Source of the DNA: DATHSY01 sp046729855
GTDB lineage: Bacteria > Actinomycetota > UBA4738 > HRBIN12
Assembly: GCA_046729855.1 (NCBI GenBank)
Contig: JBKPHM010000124.1
Location: 1 to 8,644 of the forward strand
Length of the DNA: 8,644 bases
Direction of reading: 5' to 3'
This document shows positions 1 to 4,900 of this stretch, piece by piece. How positions within the stretch are numbered: position 1 is the first letter of the stretch; every line of letters starts with the position of its first letter. The translations under genes were made by a program, and so were the position numbers. The notes under the pieces are model-generated. The model was not told where the DNA came from, searched no databases, and was given only the letters and a program-made list of their open reading frames with translations.

Positions 1-246
1 GCTGTCGCCCGGATCTGCCCATGATCCCCAGGAGCCGGCGAAGATCTCGTAGGTCTGCCGGCCGAACAGGAACGCGTCGGCGCGCTGGTAGACCTCGTTG
101 AGAAATGTCGCGGCCTCATTGTCGTTCTCGAAGAGCGGCAATGCCCACCCGCCGCGCTCGAACCCGCCCCTGCTGTCCTCATCCGGGCCGCCGAGTCCCT
201 GCATGACTCCGTCGACGGAGACGTTCGTGACGGTCGTCAGCTTCAT
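1..246 (-). CDS. Dihydrofolate reductase-fold (RibD C-terminal-like) family protein, 5' part only
   Basis: The reading frame is open from the ATG at 246 to the window edge, giving the first 82 residues. It starts MKLTTVTNVSVDGVMQG and continues through GFERGGWALPLF (about 29-39), FLFGRQTYEIF (59-69) and GSWGSWADPGD. These are the conserved N-terminal segments of the actinobacterial YyaP/YwjB-like 'dihydrofolate reductase family', whose fold is that of the RibD reductase domain. Family members are usually about 180-210 residues, so more than half of the protein lies outside the window. They are predicted cytoplasmic NAD(P)H-dependent reductases of mostly unknown substrate and are not the housekeeping DHFR. 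The start is supported by AGAAAGGG a few bases upstream on the minus strand. The DinB-like gene lies upstream on the same strand but 421 bases away, so co-transcription is doubtful. Family assignment is firm; the substrate is unknown. Confidence 0.88.
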   Translation of the reverse strand, partial: MKLTTVTNVSVDGVMQGLGGPDEDSRGGFERGGWALPLFENDNEAATFLNEVYQRADAFLFGRQTYEIFAGSWGSWADPGDS

Positions 247-270
247 GGTAGTTCCCTTTCTCGCTGGGCC

Positions 271-287
271 TTGTCGTGGCACGATAA
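271..287. promoter_or_regulatory. Near-palindrome in the reductase upstream region (candidate operator)
   Basis: TCGTG-G-CACGA (274-284) is a perfect inverted repeat, and it extends to TT...AA at 271-287 with one mismatched pair. It lies 25 bases upstream of the reductase ATG at 246. Read on the minus strand it includes TATCGT (286-281), which fits the actinobacterial TANNNT -10 pattern, although no good -35 box is visible. A dimeric repressor site overlapping the promoter is a reasonable inference; the regulator is unknown. Confidence 0.3.
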
Positions 288-409
288 GACCGGACCGCGG
301 CGCCGACCTCATCGGTCGCACCAGGGCCCGTCCGCCCGATCCATCCCGCACCGGGTCCGAACACGGCCGAGGAGCCGCGCCGACCCCTGTCCGGCGAAGC
401 GGAAAGTCC

Positions 410-451
410 GGCTGAGCTGGGTTGAACAGGCGGCCCGGGACCGGCTCAGCC
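410..451. repeat. Inverted repeat, possible hairpin or terminator downstream of the DinB-like gene
   Basis: GGCTGAGC (410-417) is the exact reverse complement of GCTCAGCC (444-451). With one wobble and two further G-C pairs the stem extends to 410-420/441-451, about 11 pairs around a 20-nt loop. It lies about 220 bases past the DinB-like stop and before the reductase. No T-run follows on either strand. It could separate the two minus-strand genes transcriptionally, but this is unproven. Confidence 0.35.
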
Positions 452-474
452 CATATGACCGCTGTCGAGCAGCA

Positions 475-515
475 ACCCAGACCACCTGACCTGCGGCCTT
501 CGGGTTCTTACAGTG
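475..515. repeat. Copy 1 of a ~41-nt direct repeat
   Basis: This copy starts ACCCA, contains CCTGACCTG (485-493) and ends in GGGTTCTTACAGTG (502-515). The same blocks, in the same order and at nearly the same spacing, recur at 557-598. This copy can form only a weak ACCC/GGGT end pairing, unlike copy 2. Confidence 0.6.
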
Positions 516-556
516 ACGCTATGTAGGTCGGGCCTCGGTTCCCTGCTCAGGGGCCC

Positions 557-598
557 ACCCAAACGCCCTGACCTGGCCTCGTTTGGGTTCTTACAGTG
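557..598. repeat. Copy 2 of the direct repeat, with an internal 9-bp hairpin
   Basis: This copy shares CCTGACCTG (567-575) and the exact 14-mer GGGTTCTTACAGTG (585-598) with copy 1, about 82-83 bases upstream. Here ACCCAAACG (557-565) pairs perfectly with CGTTTGGGT (580-588) around a 14-nt loop. The divergent middle and conserved end suggest an element under structural or recognition constraint. Its function is unknown. Confidence 0.6.
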
Positions 599-667
599 TT
601 CCCTGCGCCTCCGCGAGGGCATCCTTCGGACGATGCCAAACATGCTGTGGCGAGTCGGAGGCAAACG

Positions 668-1180
668 TTACGCGTTGGGCATCCTCTCTGCGATCCGGCC
701 CGCTTCGATCCCGAAGTCAAAGACATCGATCTGCGGCGGTCCTACATCGAGCGTCGAGAGCGCCGTGCAGACCTGACTGCGATGGTCGGTGCCGTGGTGC
801 AGGGCCCCCGCGAGCCTGAACCCGACGGGAGCCCACCGTTGATACCCGTCGGTCTTGTCGACCTCGTGCACCACCTCGTCGGGATCGAGCGAACGGGAGA
901 TGTACTCGGCCCATCCGGAGCCGTTGTGCTCCATGAGGACGCGGGCCTCGGCGAGCGACACGTGTTCTTGGTCGATGTCGAAGGCGCGATCACCGGTCAG
1001 GGTGAACAGGTCGAATGCGTCGCTGAGGACGAGGTGGCGAAGCGTTTCGAGGATCGGTCCCCGCGTGCCGAGGACGCTGGTCTCCAGCTCTTCGACACTG
1101 AGGTCGCGACACGAATCGATTAGTCGCAAGGTTGCCCAAACGTGGTGTGCGAACGCCGCTTCGAGAAGCGAACTGCTCAT
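668..1180 (-). CDS. DinB/YfiT-like four-helix-bundle protein
   Basis: This is a 170-residue cytoplasmic protein starting MSSSLLEAAFAHHVWATLRL, typical of helix 1 of the DinB superfamily. The superfamily's metal-binding histidine pattern is visible: H49 in ETLRHLVLSD, and H129 and H133 in HHGTDHRSQ (HxxxHRxQ). The usual DinB-family length is about 150-175, so it is complete. Members include thiol-dependent transferases (bacillithiol or mycothiol S-transferases, maleylpyruvate isomerases), but most are uncharacterised; in an actinobacterium a mycothiol-linked role is possible, though not shown. The ATG at 1180 is well supported by GAGAGGAGA just upstream on the minus strand, and it ends with TAA at 668-670. 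It appears to be a single-gene unit. A GC-rich inverted repeat lies at 1251-1271, upstream of its start. Confidence 0.87.
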   Translation of the reverse strand: MSSSLLEAAFAHHVWATLRLIDSCRDLSVEELETSVLGTRGPILETLRHLVLSDAFDLFTLTGDRAFDIDQEHVSLAEARVLMEHNGSGWAEYISRSLDPDEVVHEVDKTDGYQRWAPVGFRLAGALHHGTDHRSQVCTALSTLDVGPPQIDVFDFGIEAGRIAERMPNA

Positions 1181-1487
1181 GACGGTCTCCTCTCACCTGC
1201 GGACGCGGACGGGTCGAGCGAGACGCTGTCCGAGGCCGCGTGGACGAGCAGCGCAGCAGCCGCGGCTGCGCTGTGTCGGCCGGTGGTGGATCTAGGCCGG
1301 CGGTGAGTGGGATTCAGCCATGTGCGTCGTCATCAGGCAGCGGACGCTAGTCTACGCGAGGAACCAATCAAAGGCGCCGAGGAGCTCGCCGGGCCCAATC
1401 CCACCACGGTCGCAGGCCGATCACGGCGCCGACCACGCCAACGACGACGCGACCCTCACCGCGTCGGAGCGGGCCAGCGTCGGAGGA
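1181..1487. other. Stretch upstream of the DinB-like gene with no convincing coding
   Basis: Apart from the palindrome at 1251-1271, nothing recognisable is seen. Several frames are open on both strands, but their products are dominated by R, S, P and A without family resemblance. The promoter of the DinB-like gene should lie within the first 100 bases but shows no clear boxes. Confidence 0.5.
1251..1271. promoter_or_regulatory. Palindrome upstream of the DinB-like gene
   Basis: GCGCAGC (1251-1257) and GCTGCGC (1265-1271) form an inverted repeat. The centre can also be read as the perfect 14-bp palindrome GCAGCCGCGGCTGC (1256-1269). It sits 71-91 bases upstream of the DinB-like ATG. It could be an operator or simply the result of high GC content; no promoter boxes were recognised nearby. 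Confidence 0.22.
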
Positions 1488-1592
1488 CATGGCGATGTCG
1501 GACCGGCGCCGGACGACGGCGCTCGGGAACCTCGAGCGGCTGCTCGAGGGCGTCGTCACCCTGCCTGGACGGCGGTCGACGCGTCCGCGCCG

Positions 1593-1598
1593 TACACT
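1593..1598 (+). promoter_or_regulatory. Possible -10 box for the ribosomal protection gene
   Basis: TACACT fits the TANNNT actinobacterial -10 pattern in an otherwise very GC-rich stretch. It lies about 95 bases upstream of the TTG start and 19 bases before the AGGAGG of the candidate leader frame. No -35 box is found at 16-18 bases, so the call is weak. If correct, the transcript would carry a leader of about 85 bases including the small frame at 1627-1740. Confidence 0.22.
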
Positions 1599-1626
1599 GA
1601 ACGGGTTCGTCGACCCAGGAGGACAG

Positions 1627-1740
1627 ATGCGGCAGGCGTTCATGGCCATCGATAGGCGCTTCACCACCTATCCGGAGGACATGACGCTTGTCGCACCGAA
1701 CGCTGAACCTCGGGATCCTCGCCCACGTCGACGCAGGTAA
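1627..1740 (+). CDS. Candidate leader or overlapping small ORF before the TetM-like gene
   Basis: An ATG at 1627 follows AGGAGG (1617-1622) by four bases and opens a 37-codon frame, MRQAFMAIDRRFTTYPED and onward, ending in a very basic tail (RPRRRR) at the TAA 1738-1740. It overlaps the first 53 bases of the downstream GTPase gene in another frame. Two further ATGs in this frame, at 1489 and 1681, are each preceded by CGGAGG, so a longer form (1489 or 1495 to 1740, about 81-83 residues) is possible. Ribosomal protection genes of the tet(M) group are known to carry leader peptides, so a translational control role is a plausible inference. No protein family is recognised and the frame may be fortuitous. 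Confidence 0.3.
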   Translation: MRQAFMAIDRRFTTYPEDMTLVAPNAEPRDPRPRRRR

Positions 1741-3634
1741 GACGACCCTTACAGAGCGGCTGCTGCACGCAGCAGGCGTCATCGAGCACGTCGGAAGCGT
1801 CGATGCTGGCACGACGCAGACCGATTCGCTGCAGCTCGAGCGAGAGCGCGGCATCACAATCAAGTCGGCCGTCGTCTCCTTCCCGATCGACGACGTCACA
1901 GTCAACCTGATCGACACGCCGGGTCACCCGGACTTCATCGCGGAGGTCGAGCGCGCGCTCACGGTGCTCGATGGCGCAGTCCTCGTGATCTCGGCCGTCG
2001 AGGGCGTGCAGCCGCAGACGCGCATCCTGATGCGGGCCCTTCGGCGGCTCGGCATCCCCACGCTGCTGTTCATCAACAAGATCGACCGCCGAGGAGCGGA
2101 CGACTCGCGCGTGCTCCACGACATCGCGGACCGCCTATACGTGAACACCGTCGCGATGGGAACGACGAGAGACCTCGGCACGCGCGAGGCCGGGTTCGAG
2201 CCGTACGACTGGGCCGACCCGGCCTTCCGCGAAGCGGTCGCCGGCGTGCTCGCGGAACGCGACGACCGGCTGCTCGCCGCGTACGTCAACGACCTCGCGA
2301 TGATCTCCGCCGAACGTCTGCGGGACGCGCTGGTCGCGCAGACGAGGCGCTGCGCAGTCCACCCGCTTATCTGCGGCTCGGCGATGACGGGCGCGGGCGT
2401 ACAGGCCGTGATGCGAGCGATCGCCGAGCTGCTGCCGGCGACCGAGGGCGCGGCCGACGGTCCCCTCGAAGCGACCGTGTTCAAGATCGGTCGCGACGCC
2501 GCCGGTCAGAAGGTGGCGTTCGCGCGCGTGTTCTCCGGGACGATTCGCGTGCGCGATCACCTCGCCTTCGGCGACGGCGAGACCGGCACGGTGACGAGCC
2601 TCGCTGCCTTCGACCACGGCGGCGACGAGCCGCGAACGGCGGCCGTGGCCGGCGAAGTCGCGAAGATTCGCGGCCTCGCCCACGTGCGGATCGGCGACGA
2701 CATCGGCGGACCGCGCGGCGGCAGCCGCCGGCACCGCTTCGCGTCGCCCACGCTGGAGTCCGTCGTCGAGCCGGCCCACCCGGACGACGGCGCGCGCCTG
2801 CGCGCTGCGCTGCGGCAGCTCGCCGAGCAGGATCCGCTGATCGACGTGCGGGTGAGCGACATGGACGGCCAGGCCTCGGTGTCGCTCTACGGCGAGGTCC
2901 AGAAGGAGGTGATCCAGGCGACCCTCGCACGCGACTTCGGCATCGGCGTCACCTTTCGCGAGACCACGCAGCTCCACGTGGAGCGTCCGCTCGGCGTCGG
3001 CACCGCGATCGAACCGATGCACGCGCCGACGAACCCGTACAGCGCCACGATCGGCCTGCGGATCGAGCCTGCGCCAGACGACTCCGGCGTGGGGTTCTGC
3101 CTGGACGTCGACCACCGATCGATGCCGCTGTTCATCTTCGGGACCGCGGACGAGTTCGCAGCGAGCATGCGTCGGTACCTACGCGACGCGCTCGGCGAGG
3201 GCCTGCACGGGTGGGGCGTGACCGACTGCCTCGTCACGATGATCGACTGCATGTACAGCTCATCGGATGGACCGCCGTCAACACGCGGACCGCGAAGTAC
3301 GGCCGCGGACTTCCGGAAGCTCACGCCGTTGGTCGTGGCGGACGCGCTTCGCGTGGCACGAACGGTCGTGTGTGAGCCGATGCTTCGTCTACGGCTCGAG
3401 GTGCCGACAAGCGTGGTCCCAACCGTCGTGCCGGCTTTGGCGAAGCGCGGCGCCGCGATCGAAGCGCCGTCGCCGCGCGGCTCGCTGTCGACGATCGAGG
3501 TGATCGTGCGCGCCGCGCGGGCTCATGAGCTCCAGCGCGACCTGCCGGGCCTCACCGGCGGCGAAGGCGTGCTCGAGACGGAGTTCGCAGGTTACCGCCC
3601 GGTAACCGGCGAGCCGCCACGGCGACCCGGCTAG
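1688..3634 (+). CDS. TetM/OtrA-like ribosomal protection translational GTPase
   Basis: This is a 648-residue EF-G-like GTPase. The G domain shows G1 AHVDAGKT (12-19), switch I RGITI (54-58), G3 DTPGH (76-80, with the catalytic-type H80), G4 NKID (130-133) and G5 GSAM (230-233). Domain II (about 260-340), domain III (about 355-430), domain IV (about 430-560) and a domain V ending GYRPVTGEPPRRPG follow. Length and order match Tet(M)/Tet(O)/Otr(A) (about 640 residues) better than EF-G (about 700). These proteins bind the ribosome, expel tetracycline and hydrolyse GTP; chromosomal actinobacterial copies may act on natural tetracyclines or be uncharacterised. An in-frame TGA at 1682-1684 leaves TTG 1688 as the first possible start, and GGAGG (1674-1678) sits nine bases upstream. 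Oddities: the domain IV tip reads CMYSSSDGPPSTRGPRSTAADFR instead of the YYSPVSTPADFR of Tet(M), and the C-terminal helix after GEPxxxPRRP is absent. Drug resistance is therefore not assured. Confidence 0.9.
   Translation: MSHRTLNLGILAHVDAGKTTLTERLLHAAGVIEHVGSVDAGTTQTDSLQLERERGITIKSAVVSFPIDDVTVNLIDTPGHPDFIAEVERALTVLDGAVLVISAVEGVQPQTRILMRALRRLGIPTLLFINKIDRRGADDSRVLHDIADRLYVNTVAMGTTRDLGTREAGFEPYDWADPAFREAVAGVLAERDDRLLAAYVNDLAMISAERLRDALVAQTRRCAVHPLICGSAMTGAGVQAVMRAIAELLPATEGAADGPLEATVFKIGRDAAGQKVAFARVFSGTIRVRDHLAFGDGETGTVTSLAAFDHGGDEPRTAAVAGEVAKIRGLAHVRIGDDIGGPRGGSRRHRFASPTLESVVEPAHPDDGARLRAALRQLAEQDPLIDVRVSDMDGQASVSLYGEVQKEVIQATLARDFGIGVTFRETTQLHVERPLGVGTAIEPMHAPTNPYSATIGLRIEPAPDDSGVGFCLDVDHRSMPLFIFGTADEFAASMRRYLRDALGEGLHGWGVTDCLVTMIDCMYSSSDGPPSTRGPRSTAADFRKLTPLVVADALRVARTVVCEPMLRLRLEVPTSVVPTVVPALAKRGAAIEAPSPRGSLSTIEVIVRAARAHELQRDLPGLTGGEGVLETEFAGYRPVTGEPPRRPG
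3590..3607. terminator. Perfect hairpin at the 3' end of the GTPase gene
   Basis: GGTTACC (3590-3596) and GGTAACC (3601-3607) form a perfect 7-bp stem with a GCCC loop. It lies inside the last codons of the GTPase gene, 25 bases before its stop and just beyond the end of the converging PPOX gene. No T-run follows on the plus strand. It could terminate minus-strand transcription of the PPOX gene, or slow transcripts from both sides. A smaller TTACG/CGTAA repeat lies at 3644-3658. Confidence 0.3.
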
Positions 3635-3643
3635 GGAGAGCGA

Positions 3644-4096
3644 TTACGGGTCTCGTAACTCGGGCTTCCACCGTCGATAGACGGGCATCTCGTCGTCCGA
3701 GTACTCCGTCGCCACCGCCTCCTCGATCGAGCACGCGTAGTGGACAAGCCCGTAGGGCGTCTGGCCGGGGCGCGCCGTCACCGCCGGGTGCGACGGAGGG
3801 ATCTGTTCGAGCCATCCGCGCACCATGAACTCGCCGTGTTCGCCAGCGTGATCCTCCCACGGCTGCGCGGTGTGCAACGCGTAGCGTGCGTCGCGCGCCA
3901 CTTCGCGCATCTTCGGGCTCGTGTCGCGGAACGAGACGCACAGCAGCCCGGCCCCGAGCCAGGGAGAGACCGGGTGCACGCGTGGTCCGCCGTCCAGCCG
4001 GAGCGTCGCCTGGTACACGACCCGACCCTCCATCCGCTCCCGGGCGAAGGCGGCCAGATCCGGCTCGGCGTTCGCGAACTCGGCCCAGGTGGCCAC
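3644..4096 (-). CDS. Pyridoxamine 5'-phosphate oxidase-family (FMN/F420 split-barrel) protein
   Basis: This is a 150-residue cytoplasmic protein. It starts MATWAEFANAEPDLAAFARER and continues with ATLRLDGGPRVHPVSPWLG (30-48), the first strands of the split barrel, then SPKMREVARDARYALH (60-75) and EFMVRGWLEQI (89-99). This is the pattern of the small actinobacterial PPOX-like proteins that bind FMN or F420. They are usually 130-160 residues, so this looks complete. Their substrates are mostly unknown; they are not the vitamin B6 enzyme itself. The start is the GTG at 4096-4094, chosen because the family begins with this exact MATW-x-EF helix; the ribosome binding site is weak (GGCGGTAGG further upstream). 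The gene converges on the GTPase gene with nine bases between stop codons and is divergent from the zinc-site gene, 242 bases away. Confidence 0.85.
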   Translation of the reverse strand: MATWAEFANAEPDLAAFARERMEGRVVYQATLRLDGGPRVHPVSPWLGAGLLCVSFRDTSPKMREVARDARYALHTAQPWEDHAGEHGEFMVRGWLEQIPPSHPAVTARPGQTPYGLVHYACSIEEAVATEYSDDEMPVYRRWKPELRDP

Positions 4097-4260
4097 AACC
4101 GACGCAGCCTACCGCCGTGCACGACCCGGACGCTGCCCGGCTGCGTTGAGGATCACCACCCGGTGCCTCATCCTGTGATCGCATGTCGGCGGGTCCGCTA
4201 CACGTCGGGGAGTTTGGCCCTTCGCGCTGCCGCTGCGAGCTGGGGGAAGGCCAATCGCCG

Positions 4261-4280
4261 TGTACCCCGATCGGGGGACA
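4261..4280. promoter_or_regulatory. 20-bp near-perfect palindrome (candidate operator)
   Basis: CCCCGATCGGGG (4265-4276) is a perfect 12-bp palindrome. The flanks TGT (4261-4263) and ACA (4278-4280) are also complementary, so TGT-n-CCCCGATCGGGG-n-ACA is symmetrical over 20 bp with one mismatched pair. It lies in the divergent spacer, 58 bases before the zinc-site gene's ATG and about 165 bases upstream of the PPOX gene's start. Such symmetry suits a dimeric repressor. No TetR- or MarR-type regulator gene is nearby, so the binding protein is unknown. Confidence 0.4.
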
Positions 4281-4338
4281 GGCAGAATACGACGTTCGTC
4301 CGCGTTGCGGCTGCGCACCTCCGGGTAATAGGGGCGAC

Positions 4339-4620
4339 ATGAACACCATCTGTCCGGTCTGTCTCGAGGTCGTGCTCCCCGACGCGCTCCTCTCGCATGT
4401 CCGCGCCCAGCATGCGCGGGACATCGGCCCGAGCTGGACGCGCCCGATTGCGGTAGGCGCGCGCCGCTGGCCCGTGAACATCGCGAAGGAGCGGTGTGGC
4501 CGATGTGAGCACTACGTCGGGTTGCACAAGACGGTCGGCGCGTGCAGCGAGTCCGGTTGCCCCTGCCCCTGGCCGACACTGAGCGAGGACATTGGCGAGC
4601 AGACGAGTCAGGCCAGCTGA
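4339..4620 (+). CDS. Small protein with two predicted zinc-binding Cys/His modules
   Basis: This is a 93-residue protein starting MNTICPVCLEVVLPDALLSH. The first module is C2H2-like: C5, C8, H20 and H25 (CPVC, then 11 residues, then HVRAQH). After a linker of about 27 residues, the second cluster reads CGRCEHYVGLH (C53, C56, H58, H63) followed by C69, C74 and C76 in GACSESGCPCP. The closing CxCP resembles a short Cys/His motif seen in small uncharacterised actinobacterial proteins. It is predicted cytoplasmic, without signal or membrane segments. It could bind nucleic acid or act as a protein adaptor; no function is established. The ATG at 4339 is preferred over the farther in-frame ATG at 4183 because AGGGG lies just upstream (TAGGGGCGAC) and the first zinc motif begins four residues in; the upstream extension lacks protein-like character. 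Confidence 0.6.
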   Translation: MNTICPVCLEVVLPDALLSHVRAQHARDIGPSWTRPIAVGARRWPVNIAKERCGRCEHYVGLHKTVGACSESGCPCPWPTLSEDIGEQTSQAS

Positions 4621-4649
4621 GCGAGAACACACACGAATGCCTGCCTGAT

Positions 4650-4666
4650 ACGGCTAGCCAAGCCGT
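4650..4666. terminator. Hairpin 30 bases after the zinc-site gene
   Basis: ACGGCT (4650-4655) pairs with AGCCGT (4661-4666) around a 5-nt loop; the 8-bp palindrome GGCTAGCC lies within it. It begins 30 bases after the TGA of the zinc-site gene. There is no T-run, which is common for actinobacterial terminators. It could end the zinc-site transcript alone or with the hairpin at 4685-4717. Confidence 0.3.
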
Positions 4667-4900
4667 CGCCCGCTGAAACGGCCTACCGGTCGGGGGTGGC
4701 CTCACGTCCCCCCCGGTGTCGTCCCAATCGACCTCGTGGCGCAGCTCGCCCGGTCGAGCCGCGAAGACTGGTACGGCTTCACTCCGGCCCCAAACACGCT
4801 GAAGCAGCTGGGGCCTGTGGCGGCGGGAGCCCTCGTCGTTATCGAAAGCTGGGGACGCAGCCGTGGAGGGGATGACCGAGAATTGCGATGGTCGGCTCGT
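4658..4900 (+). other. Unexplained protein-like open frame (possible gene remnant)
   Basis: One plus-strand frame is open from 4658, after a TAG, to 5065. Its first part reads like a real protein: GWPHVPPGVVPIDLVAQLAR, then SSREDWYGFTPAPNTLKQLG and PVAAGALVVIESWG. Composition is less skewed to R, S and P than the shadow frames nearby. The only reasonable start is GTG 4736, without a good ribosome binding site. After 4901 the frame is antisense to the AfsR-like gene and looks like noise. No family is recognised; it could be a decayed gene fragment or chance. Confidence 0.2.
4685..4717. terminator. Strong GC hairpin between convergent genes
   Basis: ACCGG (4685-4689) plus GGGGG (4692-4696) pair with CCCCC (4708-4712) plus CCGGT (4713-4717), ten pairs with a two-base bulge and an 11-nt loop. 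It lies between the end of the zinc-site gene (4620) and the end of the oppositely oriented AfsR-like gene (4901), a good place for a bidirectional terminator. No T-run is present. Confidence 0.35.

Larger units (their letters stand above)
247..667. other. Gene-free stretch between reductase and DinB-like genes
   Basis: No reading frame here looks like a real protein; the predicted translations on both strands are rich in R, S and P and overlap one another. The stretch holds the near-palindrome at 271-287, the hairpin at 410-451, and two copies of a ~41-nt element at 475-515 and 557-598. No tRNA-like cloverleaf was recognised. Confidence 0.6.

Noticed and set aside
541..552. CCCTG-CT-CAGGG inverted repeat
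   Set aside because: A two-base loop is too tight for a stable hairpin and a 5-bp arm is common in GC-rich DNA; not listed as a feature.
596..1123. 175-codon open frame on the plus strand
   Set aside because: It is antisense to the DinB-like gene, which has the conserved histidine pattern and a strong ribosome binding site.
1368..1667. 99-codon open frame on the minus strand in the gap before the GTPase gene
   Set aside because: The product is Arg/Ser/Pro-rich, has no family resemblance, and no ribosome binding site supports it.
1681..1683. ATG as the start of the GTPase gene
   Set aside because: It is in a different frame from the GTPase (it leads to the TAA at 1738), and the GTPase frame has a TGA at 1682-1684, so TTG 1688 is the start.
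2135..3115. 326-codon open frame on the minus strand
   Set aside because: It is antisense to domains II-IV of the GTPase, which has clear EF-G-type motifs; the product is rich in R, H and A without a recognisable family.
3552..4481. 309-codon open frame on the minus strand
   Set aside because: It runs across the ends of three better-supported genes in shifted frames and yields an Arg/Ser/Pro-rich product.
4109..4705. 198-codon open frame on the minus strand opposite the zinc-site gene
   Set aside because: The product is Arg/Ser-rich with scattered Cys that are merely the complement pattern of the opposite strand. The plus-strand frame has ordered Cys/His motifs and a ribosome binding site.
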